Of a stretch of 64,000 bases of DNA, positions 22,459-33,705 are shown one piece after another. The stretch is from Alligator mississippiensis. Taxonomy: Eukaryota; Chordata; Crocodylia; Alligatoridae. Below the pieces are notes generated by a model, which saw only the letters and a list, made by a program, of their open reading frames with translations, had not been told where the DNA came from and searched no databases. Location: NCBI RefSeq assembly GCF_030867095.1, contig NC_081829.1, positions 49,287,036 to 49,351,035 of the forward strand. Reading direction: 5' to 3'. The position numbers were made by a program, and so were the translations under genes. Numbering within the stretch: position 1 is the first letter of the stretch; each line of letters starts with the position of its first letter.

Positions 22459-25400
22459 GCTCGTTGTGGGGAGGGGAAGATGAGGGCGGGAGAAGCTGTG
22501 GACCACCAAACCTTGTGGCACCCACAAGGACAGCACAGCCTGAAGAAGAACATTGGGAACCTGCAAGCCATGGGGTGTCCAGCACTACAGCACATGTAAG
22601 CAATGAGAAGGTAAGAAATAAGGGGCCCCTTGGGATTCAGAGCGGGGGGGGGCAGCAAAGGCACCAGTCGCAGCTCAAGTGCCTATATACTAGTGCTAGG
22701 AGCATGGGGAACAAGCAGGATGAACTAGAGCTCCTGCTTGCACAAAACAACTATGACTTAGTAGGGCTAACGGAAACCTGGTGGGATTCGTCCCACGACT
22801 GGGCGGTACATATTGAGGGTTATAGACTGTACAGAAAGGACAGGGTGGGAAAGAAAGGGGAAGGGGTTGTGCTCTATGTCAGCGAGCATTATACATCAAC
22901 CCTCATCAAGACGGAATCCAAGGATGAGGAAGTAGAAGGATTGTGGGTTAGGCTACATGGGGGGCAAGGAGAAAGGGATTTGGTGGTAGGGGTCTGCTAC
23001 AGACCCCCACATCAAGGGAAAGAACTAGATTTGAGGCTCCTGGGCAGCTCCCAGAGACCATAAAAGCTAAAGAGGCGGTAGTCGTGGGGGACCTAAACTA
23101 CCCAGACATCTGCTGGGAGACGCAGACGGCAAAGTCCCACTGCTCACGCAGGTTTCTAACCTGTGTACGGGACCTCCACCTGACTCAGGAGGTACACGGT
23201 CCCACTAGGGGGAATGCCATACTGGATCTGGTATTGGCAACAGGGGATGACATGGTAGGGGACCTCCAGATCGGTAGCCATCTGGGGGACAGTGATCACC
23301 TAATAATAGAATTCACCATAAGACGTCGAGTGGCTAAGGTAACTAGTAGGGTGAAAGTGCTAGACTTTAGGAAAGCTGATTTCAATGAACTCAGGCGATT
23401 AGTCAAGGACGCACTGCAGAGTAGGAGATTTGAAGAAATGGAAGCCCAAGAAGGGTGGCTGTGCCTTAAGGAAACGATCCTTCGGGCACAAAGCAAGATG
23501 ATCCCCAAGCAAGGTAAAAGAGGAAAACGGGCCAGGAGGCTTCCCTGGCTGACCACAGAAATCCAGGGCAGCCTAAGGGGCAAAAGGGGAGCACATAAAA
23601 AGTGGAAACAGGGAGAGATCACCAAAGATGAATATACCTCCTCTGCTCGTGCCTGCAGGGAGGCAGTTAGACAGGCCAAAGCTACCATGGAGCTGAGGAT
23701 GGCAACCCAAGTAAAAGACAACAAGAAATTGTTTTTTAGATATATAGGGAGTAAAAGGAAGGCCCAGGGAGGAATAGGACCCCTGCTAAATGGGCAGAAA
23801 CAATTGGTGACGGACAGGGGGGACAAGGCTGAACTCCTCAACGAGTTCTTTGCCTCAGTGTTCCTAAGAGAGGGGCATGACAAGTCTCTCACTGGGGTTG
23901 TAGAGAGGCAGCAGCAAGGTGCCAGACTACCATGCGTAGACCCTGAGATGGTGCAGAGTCACTTGGAAGAACTGGATGCCTTTAAGTCGGCAGGCCCGGA
24001 TGAGCTCCATCCGAGGGTGCTGAAGGCACTGGCCGACATCATTGCAGAGCCACTGGCGGGAATATTTGAACGCTCGTGGCGCATGGGCAAAGTCCCGGAG
24101 GACTGGAAAAGGGCCAATGTGGTCCCCATTTTCAAGAAGGGGAGGAAGGAGGACCCGGGCAACTATAGGCCAGTCAGTCTCACCTCCATCCTTGGCAAAA
24201 TCTTTGAAAAAATTATCAAGGCTCACATTTTCGAGAGCCCGGCAGGACAAATTATGCTGAGGGGAAACCAGCACGGGTTCGTAGCAGGCAGATCGTGCCT
24301 GACTAATCTAGTCTCTTTTTATGACCGGATTACGAAACGCCTGGACACAGGAGGAGAGGTGGATGTCGTATACTTAGACTTCAGGAAGGCCTTCGATACG
24401 GTATCCCACCCCATACTGGTGAACAAGTTAAGAGGCTGTGACTTGGATGACTACACAGTCCGGTGGGTGGTGAATTGGCTAGAGGGTCGCACCCAGAGAG
24501 TCGTGGTGGATGGGTCAGTTTCGACCTGGAAGGGTGTGGGCAGTGGGGTCCCGCAGGGCTCAGTCCTTGGACCAATACTCTTTAATGTCTTCATCAGTGA
24601 CCTGGACGAGGGAGTCAAATGTACTCTGTCCAAGTTTGCAGATGACACAAAGCTATGGGGAGAAGTGGACACGCCGGAGGGCAGGGAACAGCTGCAAGCA
24701 GACCTGGACAGGTTGGACAAGTGGGCAGAAAACAACAGAATGCAGTTCAACAAGGAGAAATGCAAAGTGCTGCACCTAGGGAGGAAAAATGTCCAGCACA
24801 CCTACAGCCTAGGGAATGACCTGCTGGGTGGCACGGAAGTGGAAAGGGATCTTGGAGTCCTAGTGGACTCCAAGATGAACGTGAGTTGGCAGTGTGACGA
24901 AGCCATCAGAAAAGCCAATGGCACTTTATCGTGCATCAGCAGATGCATGACGAATAGATCCAAGGAGGTGATACTTCCCCTCTATCAGGTGCTGGTTAGA
25001 CCGCAGTTGGAGTACTGCATGCAATTCTGGGCGCCGCACTTCAAGAGGGATGCAGATAACCTGGAGAGGGTGCAGAGAAGGGCCACTCATATGGTTAAGG
25101 GCCTGCAGACCAAGCCCTATGAGGAGAGACTAGAGAACCTGGACCTTTTCAGCCTCCGCAAGAGAAGGTTGAGAGGCGAACTTGTGGCTGCCTATAAGTT
25201 CATCACAGGGCACATAAGGGAATTGGTGAAGTTTTATTCACCAAGGCGCCCCCGGGAGTTACAAGAAATAATGGCCACAAGCTAGCAGAGAGCAGATTTA
25301 GATTGGACATTAGGAAGAACTTCTTCACGGTTCGAGTGGTCAAGGTCTGGAACGGGCTCCCAAGGGAGGTGGTGCTCTCCCCTACCCTGGGGGTCTTCAA

Positions 25401-25530
25401 GAGGAGGTTAGATGAGCATCTAGCTGGGGTCATCTAGGCCCAGTACTGTTTCCTGCCTATGCAGGGGGTCGGACTCGATGATCTATTGAGGTCCCTTCCG
25501 ACCCTAACATCTATGAATCTATGAATCTAG
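21519..25530 (+). mobile_element. Near-complete CR1 LINE
   Basis: This holds both CR1 open frames in order, then a 3' end of CR1 type: the conserved tail coding [10 protein letters not shown], a short untranslated region and terminal octamer-like repeats (CTATGAAT twice, 25511-25526). CR1 ends in such short repeats rather than poly-A. It is about 4.0 kb long, the least damaged CR1 here, with two frameshifts visible in ORF2. Its 5' end abuts an inverted Penelope-like arm, so the element may be slightly truncated or begin at that junction. Confidence 0.9.
22464..25437 (+). pseudogene. CR1 ORF2: endonuclease plus reverse transcriptase, two frameshifts
   Basis: The frame opens right after ORF1. 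The first part (to 23063) holds the apurinic-type endonuclease start: SARSMGNKQDELE, then GLTETWW with the catalytic Glu. A one-base shift near 23040-23050 moves to the next frame, which continues GDLNYPDI and DSDHLIIEF (end of endonuclease). It then runs through the reverse transcriptase: YLDFRKAFDTVSH near 24370, GVPQGSVLGP near 24545 and FADDTKLWG with the catalytic Asp pair at 24641-24646. A second shift near 25228-25238 leads to an early stop at 25285; the true tail ([16 protein letters not shown]...) ends at 25437. It is nonfunctional unless the shifts are sequencing errors. Confidence 0.9.
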
Positions 25531-25889
25531 GTCTGGGCTTTCCCCAGCCAGGACTGTGTGCGTGATTGCATTATCTGGAGGTTATGGCGCCTCCTACCCA
25601 CCTTTCACCAGGGGATCATTGGTTCTGGCATTTACAGGGCTGCTGTGTCACCAGCAGTCCCACCAGACCTCCCAACCCTGGCAGGGTGCAGTTTTAGTGT
25701 CATACCCAAGACCTGGGACCTCCTCCTTCCCCATAGCCCCAGGCCATACCTCCAAGTTTGCCCTGGCAGGGGATATGTTCTTTCCCTGCTGGCTAGTGAT
25801 GTGGTGAGTGATCCCTCCAGCTGAGAGCAGGGCATTACCTGGTTTTTAAAAAAAGGAAAAAAGAAAATAGTTATGGATGGAGTGAGGAG

Positions 25890-27870
25890 ACTGGCATTCA
25901 GTCCATCTGCATCTGGAGCTTGGGGAATGCCAGCAGTGGGAGGTTCAGCTTCTGGAACACCAGCTGCTGCACCACATCAGCATCCAAGCAGGTGCAGTGG
26001 GGTGTCACAACATCCCCAGCGATGCTGAACACCCTCTCACTCTGAACATTGTTCCTGGCCCAGGTGTTCCTGGGCAACTGTGGCCAAATCTGGCCACACC
26101 TGGCTGCGGCTTGCCCAGTAGGCCAAGGGGTCACACAGCAGCAGCTCCATGTCCTCAGCAAGATAGGCAGCCACCTATGTGGCAGCCACCTAGGTGCAGC
26201 CACCTATGTGGTATGAGTGCTACCTGCCTGATGCTGGGGTCTGGTGGCTCTGGACCCCACCATAGAAGCCATGCCCTTAGCCCATATTGGCAACACCTGT
26301 GGTGGAGGAGAAGACTGGCTCATGGATGGTGTGCTAGCATGAGACAGTGGATCGCCTTGTTCCACATCCCCCCACCTCCGCCATTCTGCCTCCATGACTT
26401 TCTTTACTAGCACCTCCATTCACTGATTCAGCATTTGGCCATAATGCCCTTCACCCTTGGGTCACACGTGATGGCCAGCATATGTACTATACTGAACCAC
26501 AAGGTTTCAAGACATTTCCTGATGCCCTCCTTCAGCCGCCTCACCAGTGCCTGCATGTCCGGTGAGTGGCTTGCCACAGCCAGGAACACTGATCCCCTGG
26601 AAGCTCTCCATTTGGCTCTGATGTTCCCTCACTACAGGGATCATCTGGCTAAGGAGGGCATTGGCAGCACTGAGGGTCTTGGTGCCCTCGAGGAAGGGCT
26701 TGAGGACCACCAAGATCTGGGAGATGTTATCTCACTCAGCTCTGTTCAGAGGGCCACTGATCCCAATCTCCCTGAGCAAGGCCATCTCATGGATGGCCTT
26801 CTGTTGCTCCACCAGCCTCTCGAGCATCAGGTAAGTGGAGTTCCACCAAGTCTCCACATACTGCATGATTTTGTGTTGTGGGATGTTCAGCTCTTTCTGT
26901 TTATCCCACAGCATCTTGCCCCCCTTGATGCTCCAGTGGAAGTAGCCTGCCACCTTCTTGCATTTTGAAGTTAGCTTGCTGGTGGTACTGGTGCCATCAC
27001 CAGCAGCCCTGCTGCCTCCAAGGTGATCCCTGACAACAAAGTGCAACTTGTGTGCTACACAGCGGATGCCAACGAACATGGCATCGCGGACCACCTTGAC
27101 CATATTGGCCCCATTGTCGATGACCATGAGCCCACGGGTCAGCTTGCCCTGCCCATGGGTGCACTCCCACTTTCCCACACTGTTCCAGGGTGGCCTGTCT
27201 CTGCTTTGTGGGGGACAAGGGCGTTGGAGTGAGCGGGGGACTTTCCTTTGGGCATGCTTCCATTAGTGCCAGGCTGAGAAGGAACAAGGGCAAGGAGGTG
27301 GTGCCTGTGGAGATGCATCAGTATCCCCGTGGTGCTCATATGTTTTTTTCCCTTGCCCCAGCTGGTTTTGACTTGGCAGTGCAGGCAGATAGCATACGTG
27401 GGATCGTCTGCCAGCTCAAAATGATCCCAGACCACACTACCCATTCGCTTCTGGGGTGTGGGTGCATCTGTGAATGCTGCTGCACTTTTCCTCTCCTCAG
27501 CAGGGAGAGGCACAGCAAAAGGAGGAGAAGACTCAGCTGTGCCGCTTGCCTCCACCTGTACATCAGCCTCCTCCGAAGTGCCTTCTGGGGAAGGAGGCCT
27601 GGCTCAAAGGGAAACTTGAGGGGTGTTGAGCACAAACTCAGGTGATCCCCCCTCCTTCCCCAGAATTTCCCTTGCTAGAGCACTCAGATCCAGATCCAGC
27701 ACCCATTCTTCTGGCACTGGAAGGCTCAGCATGGGAAGTGAAATAGGGGTGGAGTAGGCTGCTGTGCTGGTGCTGCTGGTTGTGGTTGTTGTTGTGGTGA
27801 GGGTCACAGGCAGTGGCAGTGGCACTGCTCCTTGATGCTTGTAGCAGCCTCATCCCTTTTAGCTGGAGGA
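25890..27870 (-). mobile_element. Autonomous hAT transposon remnant
   Basis: This covers a minus-strand transposase relic and its glutamine/threonine-rich 5' region (about 27640-27850). Terminal repeats and an 8-bp duplication were not found, so the limits are those of the coding remains. CR1 ends 360 bp to the left and a tandem array starts just to the right. Confidence 0.75.
25898..27555 (-). pseudogene. hAT transposase pseudogene (BED finger, core, dimerisation end)
   Basis: On the minus strand, in order: a BED zinc finger (VWDHFELADD, then C-x2-C in ICLHCQVK and a HLHRHH end) at about 27400-27500. Next comes a core with VIDNGANMVK, a CVAHKLHFVV motif and the TWWNSTYLMLERL segment (26732-27178). 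Then a stop and frameshift lead into ILVVLKPFLEGTKTL near 26700, and finally the hATC dimerisation segment NVQSERVFSIAG near 26010-26060. Several frameshifts separate the parts. Plus-strand frames at 25997-26410, 26435-26968 and 27190-27645 are antisense shadows. Confidence 0.88.
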
Positions 27871-28285
27871 AAGAGGCTCCATCTCAGTTTGGTGGGAGGC
27901 AGGGGGAATTTACAGCTCTCCCTCTACCCGCTCTCCACCTCTCCCTGAAGGTTGACCAGTGTGGCCACCTGCCTTTCCATCACGCTTCATGGTGAGTTTC
28001 ATGTCTTCCTTTTGTACAAATATATAAATGTATTTGCATTCCTATATAAATTTAAAAATGTAGGTGTGGTACAGTGAAGAAATTTATAAAACTGATGGAA
28101 ATACATCTTTCTCCCTATATAAATCTAATAGCATAGGTGTGGTGCAGTGAAGAAATGTATGAAAACCAATAGAAATATATCTGTGTCTGTATATAAATTC
28201 TATAGTGTAGATGTGGTGCAGTGAAGCAATGTATACAAATAGAAATGTCTTTCTTTCTATATAAATGAAAAAATGTAGGTGTGGT

Positions 28286-29207
28286 GCAGTTGTGGTGGTG
28301 AGATGCCCCCACAGGCTCTCGAGGGAGAGAGAGGAGAGCCCACGGACCCCAGACCCCGAGAGCAAGCCCCCAGAGGGGCGTACGTACCTTCAGGAGAACA
28401 GCAGGAGCAGGAGCCGCGTTCGCGGCCACAGCCATGCGAACCCGCATTACGCCGGCTGTGGCTTCAGCTGTTTTCGATAAGGGGAACAGCTGAGCCAATC
28501 CCAGCAGCCGTATCGGCCGCTGCGGGAGGATTAAAAAATGCCGGTGGAGCGGGGAGGGAAAGAGCCGGAGAGAGAGAGAGCACGGGCTGGCAGCTCGTGA
28601 GGCGAGCTCCGGCATGAGAAGGGGACGACCCAGCCTGCAAGGCTTCAGCAGGCAGCCCACGAAAGGGCTTTAAGCCTTCTGCTGGAGGCAGAGCAGGAGG
28701 CAGGCAAGGAGGGCAAGTGGAGGCACTCTTGCAGCCACTGACAGGAGCTTACACTCAGGAGGCAAGGGAGCTCCCTGCTGGTGGTAAGGGAGAGAAAACA
28801 GCAGAGAATCTGGGTGGGAGCTGGCATAAGAGGGATAACCCTGCAGCTCCTCCTGATTCGGAGGAAAATTTTCTATAAAAAAAAAGAGATCTTCCCCAAG
28901 ATGGAAGGGAGAGCGACCGGAACCCTGGGAACCAGTCCAAGGCCGTCGTACGAGGCCAGGAAACATCTGTAATGCATCATCCAGCGGCTGGCGTGTGGAC
29001 GGGGTGCAGGGGAGGCGAAGCCCTGTGGAACACCGTGTCGAACAACCGTGAGTACCATCGTCTATCGGGAGGCCCCATCCGTGCTAAGATCTCCACTGTA
29101 GACCCCTCTTAAAATGCGTTTAACATCCAAGTCGTGGCAGGCGAGTTGAGGGGAGGAGCAAGCCCCGATAGACTGGGAGGTGAGAGGAGCGCAAGCCCCA
29201 CAGAAGT
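28286..29207 (+). mobile_element. Solo LTR inserted in the tandem array
   Basis: The block at 28291-29202 (912 bp) starts TGTGGTGGTG and ends CCCCACA, interrupting the array mid-unit. Flanks are GCAGT (28286-28290) and GAAGT (29203-29207): a 5-bp duplication with one mismatch. It is GC-rich, unlike its surroundings. It has no internal genes, so it is a recombined single LTR of an endogenous retrovirus or gypsy-type element. Strand is not established. Confidence 0.75.
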
Positions 29208-29269
29208 GAAGATATATATGAAACCAATAGAAATATATCTTTCTCCCTGTATAAATTCAATAGCATAGG

Positions 29270-30218
29270 TTTCATAGTTTCATAGTTTCTAGGGTTGGAA
29301 GGGACCTAAACAGATCATCAAGTCTGACCCCCTGCCCTGGGCAGGAATGAGTTCTGGGATCATAATACCCCAGCCAGATAACTATCCAACCTCCTCGTGT
29401 AAGACCCCCAAGGTAGGGGAGAGCACCACCTCCCTTGGGAACCCATTGCAGAGCCTGGCAGTCCTAACTGATATCAAGCCTGAACCTGCTGTCAATCAAT
29501 TTGTGGTCATTATTCATTGTTATCTCGGGTGGTGCCGAGGGGAACAGAGCCTCACCTATTTTCTGCTCATCCCACCTGGTGAGTTTATAGTTGGCCACCA
29601 GATCCCCTCTCTCAGTCTTCTCTTGTGGAGGCTGAATAGATTCAGTATTGGGAGCATTTGCATTTAGTCTATCTTTGTAGGGCCTGGCCTGCTGCCCCCT
29701 GACCATGTGAGTGGCCCTCCTCTGGACCCTCTCAAGGCTAGCCACTTCCCTCTTGAACTGCGGCGCCCAGAACTGGACACAGTACTCCAACTGCAACTTG
29801 ACCAGTGCCACATAAAGGGGAAGGATCACCTCCCTGGACCTGCTTGTGATGCATCTGTAGATGCATGACAAGGTGCAGTTAGCCTTTCTGATCGCTTCCT
29901 CGCTTTAGCAGCTCATGTCCATCCTGGAGCCAACAATGACTCCAAGATCCCTTTCAGTCACTGTGTTGTTGAGAAGGGTGTTACCCAGCCTATAAGTATA
30001 TTGCAGGTTCCTTCTCCCTCGATGCAGCACCTTGCACTTGTCTGTGTTGAATTCCATTCTATTCTCATCCATCCTCCTCTGTAACCTGTCTAGATGTAGT
30101 TGGATTCTGTCCCTCCCCTCCAGTGTGCCCACTTTTCCCCACATCTTTGTGTCATCAGCGATTTTGGACGGCGTGCTTTCCATGCCTGCCTCCAAATTGC
30201 TGATAAAGATGTTGAATA
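29270..30218 (-). mobile_element. 5'-truncated CR1 in the tandem array
   Basis: The minus-strand copy has its 3' end at 29270 (TTTCATAG repeats, then GGTTGGAAGGGACC). It extends upstream through the reverse transcriptase C-terminal region: SREVILPLYVALVKLQLEYCVQFWAPQ is recognisable in parts around 29700-29830, and FNTDKCKVLHRGRRNLQ near 30010-30060. It stops at 30218 at the array. It carries stops and frameshifts. Confidence 0.9.
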
Positions 30219-30744
30219 GTGAAAGTGTGGTGCAATGAAGAAATGTATGAAAACCAATAGAAATATATCTGTCTCTATATATAAATACATTAGTGTAGGT
30301 GTGGTGCAGTGCAGAAATGTATACAAACAAATAGAAATAGGTCTTTCTCCCTATATAAATTAAAAAATGTAGGTGTGGTGCAGTGAAGACATTTGTGAAA
30401 CTGATAGTAATATATTTTTCTCCCTATATGAATTCAATAGTGTAGGTGTGGTACAGTGAAGAAATGTATGAAAACCAATAGAAATATATCTGTCTCTGTA
30501 TATAAATTCAAAAATGTAGGTGTGGTGTAGTGAAGAAATGTATGAAACCAATAGAAATATATCTTTCTCCCTATATAAATTCTATAGCGTATGTGTGGTA
30601 TAAAGAATGAATGTATAAAAACAAATATAAATATATCTTTCTTCCTATATAAAAGCTATAATGTATGATGTATGGTATGCTGCAAAGCTTTAAATGTATA
30701 GAAATAAAATAGAAATGTATTTCCCTTCCTATATAAATAAAATT

Positions 30745-31222
30745 CTATAGTAATCCTATCCAATATCAGTATAAAATTCAAAAGAATAAATCAATGAATA
30801 TAATAATAAAATAAAAGCGCCTAGAAGAAAAAGGTATTCTGAAATCCCTCTTGCTAGGGTAGCAAGCAGGGAATCCTGTAGAAAATTAGTGCTGCTAGTT
30901 ATAGTGATCTGATGGTGTGCTGCTAGAACACACAGCTCAGTAAGCAGAAAGCAGGGGAGTTCAAAAAATGCTGGCTTTTATGCAGTTTTTCCATCCCTCC
31001 CCCAGAGCACTGGGGTTGGAAGGGACCTCAGGGAAGGGTGACAGTCACTGGCCAACTAGACAGTCAATAATAAGAGCACTCCTTCCCCCTCGCCCCAACC
31101 TTTCCCCCTCCTCCCCCTCCCTCTTTTTATTTTACTTTCTCTTTCCCTGCAGGCAAGTCATTGAAGGCAAGCCCCAGCTTCATGGTCAAAACTCAAAACA
31201 TTTTTAATTTTTTGAAACATTT
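30745..31222. other. Spacer with pyrimidine-rich tract, no gene
   Basis: A long C/T-rich run (about 31080-31150) ends in CTTTCCCTGCAGG, resembling a splice acceptor. No exon-like frame follows, so it is not called. Confidence 0.4.
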
Positions 31223-32160
31223 CATAGATTTCATAGACATTAGAGCTGGAAGGGACCTCGGAATATCATCGAGTCCAGCCCCCTGCCCAAAGGGCAGGAA
31301 GTCAGCTGGGGTCATAGGATCCCAGCAAGATAAGCATCCAGTTTGCTCTTGAAGGTGTTCAATGTAGGCGCTTGAACCACCTCCGGTGGCAGGCTGTTCC
31401 ACACCATGGGGGCTCGGACAGTAAAGAAATTCTTCCTTATGTCCAGCCTGAAATGGTCTTGTAGTAGTTTATTACCATTCGACCTAGTCGTCATCCCTTG
31501 GGGCGCTCTGGTGAACAAACGTTCCCCCAGATACTGGTGGTCGCCCCTGATAAACTTATAGGTGGCCATCAGATCACCCCTGAGCCTGCGCTTTTCCAGG
31601 CTAAAAAGCCCCAGGGCTCTCAGCCTGTCATCATAGGGTCTGCTTCCCTGACCTCTGATCATGCGTGTGGCTCTTCTCTGGACTCTCTCAAGCTTCTCCA
31701 CATCCTGTTTGAATTGTGGAGCCCAAAACTGGATGCAATACTCCAGCTGCGGCCTCACCAAGGCCGAGTACGAGGGGAGAATGACATCCCGGGATTTGCT
31801 TGAGAAGCATCTACGGATGCAAGCCAGCGTTTTGGTCGCTTTACTAGCTGCAGCATCGCACTGCAGGCTCATGTTCATCTTGTGGTCAATGATGACCCCC
31901 AAGTCTCTTTCTTGCATAGTGCTAGCCAACGAAGCACTGCTGAGCCTATAAGGATGCTGCGGGTTTTTCTTCCCAAGGTGGAGAACCTTGCATTTATCGG
32001 CGTTGAACACCATCAGATTCTCGTCTGCCCACTTGCTGAGCCTGTCCAGGTCAGCCTGGATCACCCACCTGTCTTCTGGCGTGGATGCTTTGCCCCAAAG
32101 TTTGGTGTCATCGGCGAACTTGGCCAGTCCACTTCTGACTCCAGTGTCCACATCATTATT
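31222..32160 (-). mobile_element. 5'-truncated CR1
   Basis: Its 3' end is at 31222 (TTTCATAGATTTCATAGACAT). The minus-strand frame 31312-32163 (283 codons) is uninterrupted. It contains [47 protein letters not shown] and the [20 protein letters not shown] tail. It is the best preserved of the truncated copies: the reverse transcriptase from the catalytic Asp pair onward is intact, but everything upstream is missing. Confidence 0.92.
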
Positions 32161-32402
32161 CATAGAGTCATAGATGTTAGGGTCGGAAGGGACCTCAATA
32201 GGTCATCGAGTCCGACCCCCTGCATAAGCAGGAAAGAGTGCTGGGTCTAGATGACTCCAGCTAGATACTCATCTAACCTCCTCTTGAAGACCCCCAGGGT
32301 AGGGGAGAGCACCACCTCCCTTGGGAGCCCGTTCCAGACCTTGGCCACTCTAACTGTGAAGAAGTTCTTCCTAATGTCCAATCTAATCTTCCTAATGTCC
32401 AA
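32161..32402 (-). mobile_element. CR1 3' end directly abutting the previous copy
   Basis: A second CR1 3' end (TCATAGAGTCATAGATGTTAG, then GGTCGGAAGGGACCT) starts within a base or two of the truncated 5' end of the neighbouring copy. It covers only the last coding segment ([23 protein letters not shown]) and the 3' untranslated region. Confidence 0.9.
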
Positions 32403-33187
32403 ACTAGGAAGTGTTTCAAATGCAAACACTGTACAAGTGAACTGTTTGTAACTGAACTGGTTGAACAGAACTGGTTTAAGCAAAAGAATTTTGTCAACAT
32501 TAGCTATTACTGCTTCAGTTCAAGAACCATTACCGGTTCGTTGTGTCTATACTAGTGATTTTCCAGCCCCTTTCCATTGCAACAGCATCTGGATATATAC
32601 ATCCCATAGTTCCTAGCACTTCTTCCAGAAGTAATGTATTCTGGCAAAAGACCATCAGTGTTATGGGGGGTGGGGGCAGTAATAGGAAGACTTCATTCAA
32701 CCCTTTCAGTTTTTTTATGCCTGCAATAGAACCAAAATTATTTAGATTGAATAAACTCCCAGGCCAACTGAACATATGATCTATTTCAAACATATTTCCA
32801 CCTAATTTAAATTTGTGGTCTAAATATTTTGGCATACAGATGAGGTGGTAAGTAGATATTAGATCACCTGCCAAAAAGAATCCTAAGTAGCATTAGTCCC
32901 ATTTTTATCAGGGCAAGTGAAGCACAAAGAATGTAGATAACTTGCTTGAAATCAGTAAGACAGTCTGGAATTCTGATTTCCTAGTACTGTACAGGATACA
33001 GCCCTCCTAAGATTCAGCTGAATAGATTACCCTTCTCTGTATGCCTGAGGAGCTTGTACATACCTCTCCTTAGAAGGGGCATTGTGTTTTTTAACTTTAT
33101 ATATTACTCAGTAAGATGAGAGGAAACTGCATCTTGGTCTTTTCTCATACATTTTCTCTCTCAAGGGATTTTCCATGTCCTAAGTAC
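32403..33187. other. AT-rich DNA, nothing recognised
   Basis: No repeat or gene was identified. Short frames on both strands near 32530-32870 have no known relatives. Confidence 0.4.
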
Positions 33188-33705
33188 AAGGCACATCTAC
33201 ATACTGGCTGTATCTAGACAAGATGCTTAATGCACAGTAGACTGATTAGATTAGACATTTAAATTAGACATTGGGAAAAATTTCTTTACAGTCAGGGTTG
33301 CCAAAATCTGGAATGAGCTTCCAAGGGAGGTGGTGCTCTCCCCTACCTTGGAGGTCTTTAATAGGAGACTAGACAATCACCTAGCTGGGGTCATCTGACT
33401 CCAGCACTCTTTGCTGCCTAGGGCAGGAGGTTGGACTCAATGATCTACTGAGGTCCCTTGTGACCCTAAAAATCTATTAAATCTATGACTCACTACACAT
33501 TACAACAGCACAGCAAAAATGTACTATTAGGCTAATGCGCAGTAGTATTAGTCTACTGTGCATTAGCCATCACAAAAAAGCATGGTATCACGCTAATGCA
33601 CAGTAGGGCAGCCTACTGTGCATTTATTTAGTACTTCCTTTTGCAAGTACTACATTTAATGTGCAGTAGGCACTATGTATTAATGAACATGTAGATGCAC
33701 CCACT
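33188..33705. mobile_element. MITE interrupted by a CR1
   Basis: The left end (GGCACATCTACATACTGG, then TTAATGCACAGTAG) and the right end (GTGCAGTAGGCAC, then GAACATGTAGATGCACCC) are inverted relatives, with several TACTGTGCATTAG palindromes between. The same end motifs bound the element at 3588-4240. A CR1 tail interrupts it at 33246-33488. Confidence 0.6.
33246..33488 (+). mobile_element. CR1 3' end inserted in the MITE
   Basis: This plus-strand fragment codes [29 protein letters not shown] sequence, followed by the CR1 3' untranslated region and CTATTAAATCTATGA end repeats. It lies wholly inside the MITE, so it is younger than that MITE copy. Confidence 0.88.

Larger units (their letters stand above)
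28040..30745. repeat. 73-74-bp tandem array, split by two insertions
   Basis: The unit contains GTAGGTGTGGTGCAGTGAAG, then AATGTATGAAAACCAATAG, then ATATATCTNTCTCCCTATATAA. GTGG landmarks sit at 28066, 28139, 28213 and 28281, then at 30301, 30375, 30448, 30522 and 30595, a spacing of 73-74 bp except where degraded. The array is present at 28040-28290, 29203-29269 and 30219-30745. Between these lie a solo LTR and a CR1. Without them it would be about 0.85 kb and some eleven units. Confidence 0.9.

Noticed and set aside
26435-26968. 177-codon plus-strand frame
   Set aside because: It is the antisense of the hAT transposase core, which explains its length.
27190-27645. 151-codon plus-strand frame
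   Set aside because: Antisense of the hAT BED-finger region.
28040-30745. CRISPR-like periodicity at 73-74 bp
   Set aside because: The whole unit is repeated and there are no unique spacers.
31080-31160. Polypyrimidine tract plus CTGCAGG as a splice acceptor
   Set aside because: No open exon-like sequence or donor follows; it sits between repeats.
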